NCBI GenBank assembly: GCA_020746995.1
Contig: JAGPXD010000002.1
Span: forward strand, 5,394,001-5,458,000
Length of the DNA: 64,000 bases
Direction of reading: 5' to 3'
DNA from: Plectosphaerella cucumerina
Lineage: Eukaryota > Ascomycota > Sordariomycetes > Glomerellales > Plectosphaerellaceae
Part shown: positions 44,537 to 55,306 of the stretch, one piece after another
How positions within the stretch are numbered: position 1 is the first letter of the stretch
How the letters are laid out: every line of letters starts with the position of its first letter
Program-made: the position numbers and the translations under genes
The notes under the pieces: model-generated
Seen by the model: only the letters and a program-made list of their open reading frames with translations
The model's database searches: none
What the model was told of the DNA's origin: nothing

Positions 44537-45403
44537 CTACGCACCCACCGTCTGCGGCCACGCTCCAAATGTGAACTGACTATTGCACATGTTGGTCAGC
44601 TCCCACGTCTCAGCCTTCAGCTGCCCGCAACACCCCTCATCCTCCTCATCACCAACAGCTCCAGCTACAAACATGGCCGCCATGAAGTGATCATCCGTAG
44701 CATGGGCATCCCGATACAGCGGGTGCTTCATCAGACGAGTGAGACCCCTTCGAAGGCGCGGCCCCGAATTGTTCCGCACGACATCCTCGACGGCCTGGCG
44801 AAACTCGAGGGCCCATGGCTCCGGAGCCCGCTCCTGGGCAAAGTTGTCCGAGTAGCGTAGCATGGGGGCCCAGTGATTACGGTAGAGGTTGTGAACGGCG
44901 CCGCCGGAGCCGATGACAAGATATCCTTCGGCGCGGAGAGGCCTCAGGGCGGCGCCGACGGCGACGTGGTAGTGCGGGTCGAAGCGGGCGTTCATGGATA
45001 TCAGTGTCGTGGGTGGGCAGCCGTTTGGGAACATGCGGATGAGGATCAGGTAGGTGTCGTGGATCCAGTCGAAGGAGGGGTTGGCGGAAGCATCGAAACC
45101 GGCAGCGCGGAGCATGGAGACGCAGCGGTCGGCGGTTGGGAGGTCCGGGTTGAGCTTGTAGTCGACGTATTTCGAGGGGTGGACGTAGGCGACGGGGGAT
45201 TTTCCAGGAGATGGGTTGGTGGCCACCTCGATGCGGTCGCCGAGGGCATCCCAATGGGCGCCCATCATGATGACACCCTTGATTTTGTTGTCGAGAGCGG
45301 CGTCGCCGGCTTGTTTCCAGTAGGTTGCGGATGTTGACTCTTCGCCCAGCATCATGGTCGATCCGTGGGAGAAGAAGTGAACGGGTGTGAGGGTGGAAGT
45401 CAT
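44537..45403 (-). CDS. LigB-type (class III) extradiol ring-cleavage dioxygenase, DODA-like
   Basis: A single exon of 288 residues. Class III extradiol dioxygenases use Fe(II) or Zn(II)-type sites to open catechol rings next to the diol; this subgroup includes plant and fungal 4,5-DOPA dioxygenases. Visible motifs are the N-terminal HFFSHGSTMMLGE, GVIMMGAHWD with a conserved His, PSFDWIHDTYLIL, and the C-terminal YLVIGSGGAVHNL, which together give the usual His ligands. Length (about 260-290) fits. The gene converges on the CocE hydrolase gene (276 bases between stops) and is divergent from a regulator gene. Ring cleavage is well supported at family level; the catechol used is unknown. Confidence 0.92.
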   Translation of the reverse strand: MTSTLTPVHFFSHGSTMMLGEESTSATYWKQAGDAALDNKIKGVIMMGAHWDALGDRIEVATNPSPGKSPVAYVHPSKYVDYKLNPDLPTADRCVSMLRAAGFDASANPSFDWIHDTYLILIRMFPNGCPPTTLISMNARFDPHYHVAVGAALRPLRAEGYLVIGSGGAVHNLYRNHWAPMLRYSDNFAQERAPEPWALEFRQAVEDVVRNNSGPRLRRGLTRLMKHPLYRDAHATDDHFMAAMFVAGAVGDEEDEGCCGQLKAETWELTNMCNSQFTFGAWPQTVGA

Positions 45404-45920
45404 CTTGGCGGTGGTTCGCTGTTGTTTCGATGAGTATGAGTGAGTGAGATCAAGTCAGCCGCTGAATAGGGCGCTTGAGATTGTAATAGAGCACTTGGCT
45501 GTTGCCTCTCCAGCACCGCAACAGGCCGGCCGCCGGATAGTATGTGCTGAGGAACTGGGCGTCGGGATGTGGGGGAGGTCGCCCTCCGAGGCCAAACCCC
45601 AGGGGGCTCCGTCTCCGCTTAGTCATCGGCATCTTTCCCTAACCCCGTCCGGTTAGCGGGCTTTCCGGGGCATCACCCCCTGTAGCTCGCAGCTGCTCCA
45701 GGGCGCCCCGCCCAAATCTCGGGGAAAGCGCGCTACCCCGCGAAAACTCCATGCAACGCGGCATCCGACGTCCTCTCCTCCTCCTCCACCTCCACGTTCT
45801 CCCGTCCCGTCACCTCCCTCTTCACCACCCGCCCAGCCGACCCTGTTCGCCCGCCCGAATCGACCGACCGACCGACCTCCACCCCCGGCATCCGAGCTCA
45901 CTCGAACCACTCATCGAAAG
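45404..45920. promoter_or_regulatory. Divergent promoter of dioxygenase and regulator genes
   Basis: A 517-base interval between the start codons of the LigB-type dioxygenase (minus) and the C2H2-Zn2Cys6 regulator (plus). Local autoregulation would act here if it exists. CCGG-containing sequences are present, but no site is claimed. Confidence 0.45.
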
Positions 45921-48824
45921 ATGGCTACCGCCGTGGCCGAGACCAACATGTTCCAGTGCGGCGTGTGCAAGCGGCACTACAAGCGACTGGACCATCTCGC
46001 CCGCCATGTCCGCTCGCGTGAGTCTCTTTGCTGCAGTCCGAGGGGGGCCGGTTACCCTCTTGTAGTTTGCTCGGGTGGCCCACCCGGTAGGTCTCAGACG
46101 CATAGCTGACGTCGAATGCAAGACACCCAGACGAGGCCGCACAAGTGTCATGTCTGCTCTAAGGCCTTCACCCGCACGTGAGTACCTACCTCGACGCGGC
46201 CCCTTCCCCCACGGTCGTCTCTCTGACCCGGCCCTCTTAGGGACCTGCTCAAGAGACACCTGACGAGTCACGAGCCCCGCAACGGTGAACCGCCCAGGCC
46301 GAACCCCGGGAACCCGGACCAGGTCGCCCCCGTGCGTGTGTCCCAGGCGTGTCGGGCCTGTGCCTCGAACCACCTGCGCTGCTCCGAGGCGAAGCCCTGC
46401 ACCCGCTGCGTGGAGAAGAAGATTGACTGCGTCTGGAGTACACCAGACGATGGCGCCTCCGAAGACGACGAGGGTGACACATCAATGCAAGGAGACTCTC
46501 TACCTCCTGAAGGCTCCGAGGGCGCGACTCTTGTCGAAGTCGACCCTAGCCTGAGCATCATGGAGTCTTCTCCGGGGCAAGCAGCACAGTATGCCCCCAT
46601 GTCTGTCGATCCCGAGACCGTCTTCTCTGCCAGCACGGCGTCAGACATGTTCGCCGCTCCGCCTCCTGTCCTACATGACCCTGGTGAGCTACTTCTTGAT
46701 GAGTGACTCTGGTTCCTTACACTTACACTGTGAAGTATCACTCCCCGGACTCGATGGCGAGTACTTCTTCTCAGACTTCCCAGACCTGCGCCTGCTGTCG
46801 GGTCCATGGGCGGCCGCCGGTCCCCTGGACCTCGGGCTCGAGTCGGCCACGGAGCTGGATGACATGGACTTGCGCTTCCTCGACACCTACAACACCAGTG
46901 TTCCTTTTGAGTACCGCGGCTATCATGTCGATAGCACCACTGCTGGCGTCCCTAGACCACCCGCCGATGATCCGGCGGGTGGTGATGTCGAGTCAGCCAG
47001 CTCCAACGACATACGCGCCGAGGCCTACCGCGACTTTCAGTGGCGTTTCGTCCCCAGCATTCACGACCACGGTGGTGCCGAGGAACACAACCTATCTCTT
47101 CCGGAGGCTGCCAACGACAAGACGTCGCCAGAGTCCCGCATCTCCCTCGACCGTAGGATGACCTCTGCGCCACTCGAGGTTGCCACCCGTGATAGGATCT
47201 TAACGCTCGTCGTCAAAAGCTGCCGCCCAGGGAACCTTTCGAGGGCCGTCTCGTCATTTCCGTCGGTCGAGCTTCTCGACTCGTTGCTACAGTACTTCTT
47301 GGCGTCGCCATTTGCACGGTCTGACGCCTTCCTACATGCGCCTACCTTTGACCCGAACAAGAAGAGGCCGGAGCTGGTTGCCGCCATGGCTGCCGCTGGT
47401 GCGGTGCTCACATGCGATCCCGCCCTAACGAAGCTGGGGCACGCCATTCAGGAGTCAGTCCGCACAGCGATCCCGTCAATGGTGAGTGCATGCCAGTGGT
47501 GTTTTGAGATGTGCACTTGAGCTGACCCGCGCAGTGGGAGCAAGACAACACCATGGTCAGAGACCTTGAGCTCTCCCAAGGATTCCTCATTGCCCTGGAG
47601 ATCGCTCTTTGGAGCGGCTACAGTAGAAAAGTCGAGATTGCCGAGAGCTTTCTGCAACCACTTCTGACTATGCTTCGGCGAGACAATAAGTTCAAGCGGA
47701 CACGGTATACGGAGATACCCCCAGACCCTTCACTCCAGGGACATCAGCTGGACGAAGCGTGGCAGCAGTGGGTGACTATGGAGTCCTGGAAGCGTCTTGC
47801 CTTCAAACTTGTCCAACACGACACCAACTCTTCCATGGGCCTCGTCGTCAACCCCCTCGTCTCATACGCAGAAGTCCAATTGCCACTCCCGGTGTCCTCT
47901 CAGCTATGGTGTGCCCCCACAGCTCACCACTGGAAAGAGACATACCTCGCCCGAGCCGGCTTCCAGAGACTCACGCTCATTGACTACCTTGACGACCCTG
48001 AGGTCATCGGCTCACCCAACGTCGAGGTGGACGCCTCTCTTGCACGTCAAATCTTCCTCTCGTGCGCTTGGAGCCTCGCGTGGGAGCATATTCAGATGAG
48101 CTCCTTTCAGCGGGCCCGGCCCCGGCGTTGGAACTCGATGGTCATGACAACCCGTCGCGAGGAGTTGACGAAGCTGCTCACTCACTTCCGCATCAGCATG
48201 GACACTCCCTCTTCGGCCGCGGACACTGAACTTCTCATTCGCCTCGAGCTTATCCTGCTTCATTTGCATACTCCCTTTGACGACCTACAGACCTTTGCAG
48301 GGATGGACGGGCCAGCCCAAGCTCGCGCCGTCGTGCCTGCAGTCATCGAGTGGGCACGTGGCGAGACGGCGAGGAGAGCTGTCTGGCATGCTGGCCAGAT
48401 CGTCCGCGCTACCCGGATGCTACCTGTGGGTGCGATTCGTGGCTTCACGGCCATAATGGTCTATCATGCCAGTGTCGCTTTTTGGGTGTTTGCGCTGGCG
48501 GCAGAGAAGCCCGACGCGCGGCGGCAGTGGGGTGGCAACGGCAGTGGCGGCAGCGGCACGGGACAGGACGTGTGGCTCGACGAACCCGACGGCCTGGCCC
48601 TGCAGCGGTTCATACAGCTGGGCGGCGGGCGCCCTTGTATTCACGGCGGCGGAATGGCGGGCGAAGAGGCCGTACACCTCTCGCGGCCGGATCAGGTCAT
48701 GGAGGCGGTGTTGGCGACGTTGAGAGCCAACTTTGATGGTGGACCGCGACCGCTGCTGGTTGAGAAGCTGATCCAGCTCATGGCGGGGCTTCAGCGGTCG
48801 TCACGAACGCCTGGGGCTTCGTGA
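45921..48824 (+). CDS. Transcription factor with two C2H2 fingers and a Zn2Cys6 cluster
   Basis: Five exons (45921-46017, 46123-46177, 46241-46683, 46736-47481, 47535-48824) encode 876 residues. The N-terminus has two classical C2H2 fingers, one ending HLARHVRSH and one CHVCSKAFTRTDLLKRH. A fungal binuclear cluster with Cys at 88, 91, 98, 104, 107 and 114 follows. The middle region is acidic, and the large C-terminal part is a fungal-specific transcription factor domain (begins VELLDSLLQYFLASPFARSD). This double DNA-binding architecture is a known fungal class often found near metabolic gene clusters. The two short finger exons (97 and 55 nt) split each finger, and all joins are in frame. It is the likely local regulator of the surrounding aromatic-catabolism genes (inference from position). 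Confidence 0.9.
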
Positions 48825-49501
48825 GGGGGCGAAGGGGCGCTGGGGGGCATCGAGGGGCCGGCTGACTCGAGCGGCTCGGTTCGGGTCCGGTTCGGTTGGG
48901 GACCACCTCAATGGCATAGGCTTCCAAGACGAGAGCGAACATGTACACCATTCATCTCTTGACTTTACTCAGGTAGTACGGAAACTGTCGGATAGGGAGC
49001 CAGCGCTTGTAATTCATCGTTCTACCTACATTACTCAAGGAAGTCTCTGATTTTCTTGGCGCAGTCACCCCGGACACGGTGCAAGGTTGGTTGTTCGGCT
49101 TAAATCTTCAGAACCTCCCCAAGTTCCGACAATCAACTTTGGGGTGCAGCGCCAGGCTCTTCAGTCCAAAAACACATGTTGTGAAGAGAAGAGAGAAGAT
49201 TCATAGAAACTCTGGGTTTAATTCAAATCCATCAACCAGATGACTGCCCAAAGGGCATATGCACTTGTTCACGCATACTCGAGTCAGTCCGGGTGTCTCC
49301 CCCACCCGATCCGCCTCCGCAACACGAAGATCGGCTCGGCCAGGGCGGTTCGGCTAGCCATCCGGAGTGTCATCAATAAGTTGTTGGGCTGCGACAACTT
49401 GGTGACTTGGCTGGCGATGAACAGAGATTGAAACCTCACTTCATCTGACGGACAATTGAACTCACCGCGTCAGTATTCATTCAGTCACACACGTCGAAGC
49501 A
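48825..49501. other. Intergenic region rich in CGGTTCGG-like sequences
   Basis: About 680 bases before the FAD monooxygenase gene. The left end (48870-48900) contains repeated CGGTTCGG-like words, and another lies near 49340. Such CGG-containing words are the half-sites used by Zn2Cys6 regulators, but spacing is irregular and I do not assign a site. Confidence 0.4.
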
Positions 49502-50823
49502 ATGGCATCAAGCACACAAGACCAGCGCATCATCGTCGTGGGCGGCGGCATCGCCGGCCTCGCCACAGTAAGCCAGCCCCTGAACCCCTGAATTCACCAA
49601 TGCTCACCACCAAGGCCATTGCCCTCCGTTCCCCAACCCGCCACATCACAGTCCTGGAAAAGTCGCGCATGCTCAGGGAGACTGGGGCCCTCATCTCCCT
49701 CCAGCCCAACGCCAGCAAGATCGTGTCCGCCTGGGGCCTCGACCGCTTCCTCGCGCCCTATGGTCCCATGGAGGACAAGGCTTTCCGCATGTTCGACCAA
49801 GCAGGCACCCTCGTGCGCGAGATTGCCCTGGACACGGCCCGCTTTGGCGCTGGACGGATGCTCTATCACCGCCAGGACTTGCATACAGCTCTACGCGACG
49901 CTGCAACCAGCACGGACCTCCCTGGCCGACCGGCTGTCATCCGCGCCTCGAGTGCTGTCGCTGCCTGTGACCCGGACGCGGGGACAGTCACTCTTGAAGG
50001 CGGCGAGGTGCTCGAAGGAGATGTCATTGTTGGGGCTGACGGAATTCATTCGGTGATTCGCAATGCGGTCGTTGGAAGCCGCGAGCATGCACCCATTCCC
50101 ACTGGCATCTCGGCATATCGCATCCTCATTCCCACTGAGACGCTCGCGGACCTGGACCTCCCAAGCCACATCATCAACCTTCGAGACCCAGTAACTACCA
50201 TGATCGTCGGCCACGATAGGCGCGTCATTATGGGCCCCGGCCGCGACGGCAAAGTCTTCGGCGTCGTGGCCCTCGTCCCAGACCAGCACATGAGGGAAGA
50301 CTCGGCTTCGAAGACGAACAACAGCGAAGGCAGCTCCTGGGTCGCCGAGGGTTCGGTCGACGCCCTCGTCGATGCTTACGCCGGCTTCCCGGCCTGGCTG
50401 CACGCACTGTTCAGGCGCGCCCCGGACGTGGCCCTCTGGCAGCTGCGCGACGTCGACCCCCTCCCCCGCTGGGTGCGAGGGCGGGCCGTCCTCGTCGGCG
50501 ACGCCGCGCACGCCATGCTCCCGACGCAAGGCCAGGGTGCCTCGCAGAGTTTCGAGGACGCAGAGGCCTTGCAGGCGTTCCTGGCTGATGTGCCGGCCGG
50601 TGCGGCGGCGGACGAGGTCAATGCCGCGCTGATGGGGGCGTTTGACGCGCGCTTTGAGAGGGCGAGCCTGATCCAGAGGTACAGCAGGGAGCAGGCGAGA
50701 CCGGGGACGGACGCGGGATCTGGAGCTGTGAGATTGGATCCGGGACAGTTTATGGAGTATAACTGTAATTATCAAGGCGCGAAGGAGTGGGTGTCGCGGC
50801 GGGCTGGTGCAGTCACGGCGTAG
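49502..50823 (+). CDS. FAD-dependent aromatic monooxygenase (salicylate-hydroxylase-like)
   Basis: Two exons (49502-49567, 49615-50823) encode 424 residues. A class A flavoprotein hydroxylase: FAD-binding GGGIAG at residues 14-19, the aromatic hydroxylase VGADGIHSVIR motif in the middle, and the second FAD motif GDAAHAMLPTQGQGAS from residue 317. Enzymes of this type hydroxylate phenolic acids with NAD(P)H, in salicylate hydroxylase with loss of CO2 to yield catechols. A catechol-type product would suit the nearby extradiol dioxygenase. The first intron is 47 nt. No anchor or signal sequence. It is tail-to-tail with the ABC transporter gene, about 104 bases apart. Confidence 0.92.
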
Positions 50824-50927
50824 ATGCGTAACTCCAAGGAGGATCAAAATCTCATTTCGTTATTCTCACCTATCTTACACACTCTGGACTTGATCTTGAG
50901 GAGGGAAATAATTGGCGGCTAGGCTAC

Positions 50928-53900
50928 TTACGCTTGGTCCAAAGCTTGCGCGATGCACATGGCATGATAATGCCCCTTCTGCCTCTGCAGCTCCTCGTGC
51001 GTGCCAGCCTCTACGATTCGGCCCCCGACCACCACGAAGATGACATCGGCATGCCTGATAGTGCTCAAGCGATGAGCCACGGCAATGGTGGTGCGCCCTG
51101 CCGACGCCCGGTCCAGGGCCGCCTGCACAATCCTCTCACCCTGAGTATCCAACGCAGACGTCGCCTCATCGAGCAGCAGCAGCCGCGTCTTCCGAATCAG
51201 TGCCCTCGCGACGGCGATGCGCTGCCTCTGGCCACCGGAAAACTGCATCCCTTTCGCGCCGCAGGCCGTGTTCAGCCCCTCAGGGAGGGACGCAACGAAC
51301 TCCCAGGCGTTGGCCTGCTGGCACGCCTCGCGAACCTCCTCGTCTGTTGCTTCGCGGTCGAGGCCAAGAGTGATGTTATGCCGGACGGTGCCCATGTATA
51401 CGGGGGCCTCCTGCTGGACGAGGGACATTTGGCGGCGGTGGATGGTGGGTGAGGAGGAGGAGATGTCTCTACTGTTGAGTGTGATGAGGCCTGAGGTCGG
51501 GTCGTAAAACCTCTCGAGCAGGGAGATGATTGTGCTCTTGCCGCAGCCCGAGGGACCTACAAAGGCAACGAAAGCTCCGTTTTTGATATCAAGAGACACG
51601 CCTCGGAGTACCTTTGAGGCCGGCCGCTGTCGGTAGGCAAACTCGACATGTTTGAACCCCAGCTGAGGTGCCGTCTTCCCGGATGGCCCATCTTTGTCAT
51701 TCCATGTGTCTGGCTGGTCGGTCTCTGCGCCACGAATTTTCGACTTGACGGTGCGTAGCCAGAGCATGTAGTTGGCGCTGGTCGAAGCTCTGGTGAAAGA
51801 GGATGTGTACGTCAGGAGCACCGCGGCCGCCTGTCCGCCAAAGACGGCGGCCACGAAGATGGTGAAGAACTGAGTGACGGTGTACTCGCCGCTCGCCACC
51901 AGTCGACCGCCGTACCAAAATCCCAAAGCCATGACGAGAAAGTCCGCCGACTGCGAGAAGGAGTAGGGGATCAGAGTGATCGCGAGGCTGCGCACTACCT
52001 GAGCGACTATGCCGTCAAGCATCGCCCCATACTCGTGCAGGATGTGATCCTCAAGTGTCAAGATGCTGACCGTGCGGATCGCGCCCACTGCTTCAGCCGC
52101 GTAACTCGCACTCTTGGAGAATTGCTGCTCCGTCGCCGCCTCGAGCTTCATGTCAAGTCTGACACGGAGGAAGCCCGCCCCCAGGATGACTCCCATTCCG
52201 GCAAAGACCATGACCAGCCCAAGCTTCCATCCCGTCGCGATGCCGAGGATGCTGGTCGACAGGACATTGACGATGACGGTCACAACCAGCCCGAGGTTGG
52301 CCGACATGAGTTCCTGTACAGCCGACGGAACGGAGGAGAGCCTCGCCGTGAGGGCACCAGATGAGTTATCGGGACAATCAAAGAAGTCTTGATCTAAAGA
52401 GACCATCTGCTCGAGCATCTCTCTCCTGTATCGGTGTGTAAGGGCTTGGCCTATCGTGTTGGTTGCAATGCCGATGATGAAGTAGCCAACGAGGTTGACA
52501 AGCGCAACGACGAAGAACATGAGTGAGTAGAAGTTGGCGCGGTCTTGGGCCTCCGCTCCCTCGAGGGTGAAGACTTCCAGAATTCGAGAGAAGAGGATGG
52601 CTTGGGCGGGGTAGGTGCCTCCAGTCACCACGTAGGCCACGGTGATGAGAGCATACCAGCCATATAGGGACCTGTTCTCCTGGAGCATGATGAAGATGCA
52701 TCGAACGAGCGAGAAGTTCATAGTCCCAGCTGACAGGGGGTCAGGATCCTTGGAAGGACCGCTCGGCTCGACCACTGGAGAATCGGAATTCGTTGTCGTG
52801 TGAGTGTCGACTGTCCACTTCAGCTCTGTCGTGAATCCTGCGTCGTCCCCAGTTGTACCCAGGTCCTGGGCACGCACCATGGCCGCGTACAACCCGTCCT
52901 TCTCCAGCAGCTCGCAGTGAGTGCCCTGCTCGACAACCCTGCCGCTCGCCATGACCGCGATGTTGTCTGCCTTGGCGACAGTAGCAAGCTTGTGAGCAAT
53001 GACGAGTGTGGTCTTCCCCGTTGAAACCCTGCTCAGGGCCCCCTGAACTGCACGCTCGGCCATGGGGTCCAAGGCGCTGGTAGCCTCGTCGCAGAGCAGC
53101 ACCTGGGGGTTGGAAACGATGCTTCTGGCGATCGAAAGTCTCTGGCGCTGCCCTCCGCTGAGCATACCAGCGGCCTCCCCAAGCTGTGTATCGTACCCTA
53201 GAGGCAATCTCTGGATAAAGTCGTCGGCATCGGCGGCTTTGCACGCATCGACGACAAGACAGCGCTGATCGTGGGGTGGCAGGCTGCGCTGATCCCCGAC
53301 GAGGCCATTGGCGACATTCTCGAAGACCGTGCCTGTGAAAAGGGTAGGCTCCTGTTGAACGAGACGAATGCTGCTACGAAGCCATTTGACTTGCAGATTG
53401 GACACGTCGTGACCGTCCAGCAGAACTTGGCCTGAAGAAGGCTCATACCATCGCTCGAGCAGGCCGACAACGGTGGACTTCCCACTCCCACTCGGTCCGA
53501 CAAGCGCCGTGGTCTTTCCAGCTGGGATGACGAGGTCCAACCCGCGCAGAACCTCTGCACCGGGTCGAGAAGGGTACGCGAAGCGCACATTGCGAAATTC
53601 GATGTCCCCTCTGCAGACTTCGGGGCGTAGATCTCCAGGGTTGACGGCAAGGGGATCGATCGTGGAAGGCTTGTCGATGACGCAGAACAGCTCGGCGGCG
53701 GCAGAGGAAGCAGCTGTGATGGCTGTGACGGGACCGAGAACGCTCATGACAGACGTTGCACCAAGCGTCACGCTCAGAACAACTGTGAAGACTGTGCCCA
53801 CGTCTGGTATCTCGCCGCTCTGGTAAAAACGAAATCCTTGCCAAAAGGCGAGCGCAGTCCCGGCGAAGACAAGAAAGTACTACAACACGCGGAGTTAGTA

Positions 53901-54939
53901 ACTTCCTTTCACCGCTGTGTCAGGAGTCGTGGGAGTCTGTCTTGCGAGTTGTTTGCCACGTGGGTACCACGTGCTACTGTACCAACTCCCTAGACAGACT
54001 CCTGATGACTCCTGACACAGCCTAATACGGTAATAAAGAACTCGGGGATAACCGTACGTTGTGCGAGAAGAGGACGGCGAAGATGATGGACTTCTTCTTG
54101 CCCTCTTCGTGCGCCTCTTGCAGAAACTTGTCGTAGGTCCGTACGAGTTCTGCGCCCGCTCCGAAAGCCCGAATGGTCTTGATGGAAGCCAACGCGTCTT
54201 GTGCAACGGTCGCCGCTCGGGAGTAAATGGACACGATGCGCGCCTCGATGGGGGCGTCAACCTTGATAGTTGTGGCCATGACCACGACGACCGCAGGGAT
54301 GATGCTCATCGTGATGAGCGCGAGCTTCCAGTTGACGGCCAGGGCCACGACATAAGCGGAAAAGAAGAGCGACATGCCGCTGACGAGGGCGTACAGCTTC
54401 TCCGCGATGCCCTGGTTGATGCGGTGACCGTTGGTCGTGACCTGTGTCGCTGGGGACCCATTATCTCCAGCGTCAAAGTGTGCGATCTCCTTGCGGAGGA
54501 GGCTTTCGAGGAATGCCTTCCGAAGTGCGTTGGTAGTGCGAGCGGCAGCAATGCACACGCAGAGAGTCGATAGGTAGCCGATGGCGAAACGGCCCACGAA
54601 AAGGTACACAAAGTAGAGCACCAGAGTCTTGACTTGCGATTCGAATCCCGAAGCCGACTCTCCGTTGCCAGATAGCTGGTCGCTGAAGGTTTTGGCCGAC
54701 TCCCCGAAGATGAGGGTCATGAGAGGCAGCGAGGCGCCTGTGATGACGGCACCGACGAAGGAAATGAGGTAGAGGCCTTTGCTGAGGCGGTCGGTGTAGT
54801 GAAAGACGCGCTGTTTGGTCAGTCGGGGCGCAGAAGTATGGGAGGATGCTTAGCGTACGAGAAAACTGTTGTTGCCTTCGTCCTCGCCGTTCTTGTTGAT
54901 AGAGGGCGAGCGGTCTCGCGCAGATGTTTCGGAGGTCAT
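50928..54939 (-). CDS. Full-size ABCB/MDR-type ABC transporter
   Basis: Three exons (54939-54859, 54810-54058, 53879-50928) encode 1261 residues in the order TMD1-NBD1-TMD2-NBD2. NBD1 has Walker A GPSGSGKST, signature LSGGQRQRLSIARS and Walker B VLLCDEATSALD. NBD2 has GPSGCGKST, FSGGQRQRIAVARA and LLLLDEATSALD. Both sites therefore look intact. Fungal ABCB pumps of this kind export drugs, toxins or metabolites, usually at the plasma membrane. The second intron (53880-54057) is 178 nt and is nearly the same sequence as an intron in the P-type ATPase gene; splicing it joins LFSHN to YFLVFAGTALAFWQGF, as the family requires. It is divergent from a Zn2Cys6 regulator gene (367 bases), suggesting efflux linked to the cluster. 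Confidence 0.94.
53880..54057 (-). mobile_element. Introner-like element, copy B (whole intron of the ABC transporter gene)
   Basis: A 178 nt intron on the minus strand with a GTACGG donor, TACTAAC branch site and GTAG acceptor. The first 51 bases differ from copy A (24287-24473) at three positions, and the last 33 bases are again close. The central palindrome is present with inner CACGTGG/CCACGTG motifs. Its asymmetric inner part matches copy A only when reversed relative to the intron ends. Host gene, strand and position in the protein differ from copy A. Call as mobile intron is inference; the splice assignment is supported by frame and protein family. Confidence 0.8.
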
Positions 54940-55306
54940 ATTGAGGTAGTCTTGCGCTTAAGCGACTTGAATGAGCTTTCGATAGTCTTCTCTCTCATTT
55001 TGGGTATGTCAAATATGTATTTAAACTGTTCCGGGGATTGGATGCGGATTTCTTTCTTGCTGCTGCCATCACGGTTTCCACGGAAGCCGACAGGTGACCG
55101 GTCGACACACAGTGCAAGCTGAAAAAGGGGGTGTTTGACACGGAGGTTTGGGAGGGATGAAGTGATGAATCATCGGTTGACTAAGCCTGTCTCTTGTCGG
55201 GATCCGTGGAAGCCGACGACAGAGGGCATCAAGGAACCTCCCCTACCACCCATCAACTTGCGCAAGGTGCGGCCAAGCGTATCGTGTTTTCCATCTCTAC
55301 GGAAAA
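54940..55306. promoter_or_regulatory. Divergent promoter of ABC transporter and Zn2Cys6 regulator
   Basis: A 367-base interval between the start codons of two divergent genes. Several CGG and CCG words are present (for example CCGGTCG near 55098), as expected for Zn2Cys6 targets, but none forms a clear paired site. Co-regulation of efflux pump and regulator is plausible. Confidence 0.5.
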
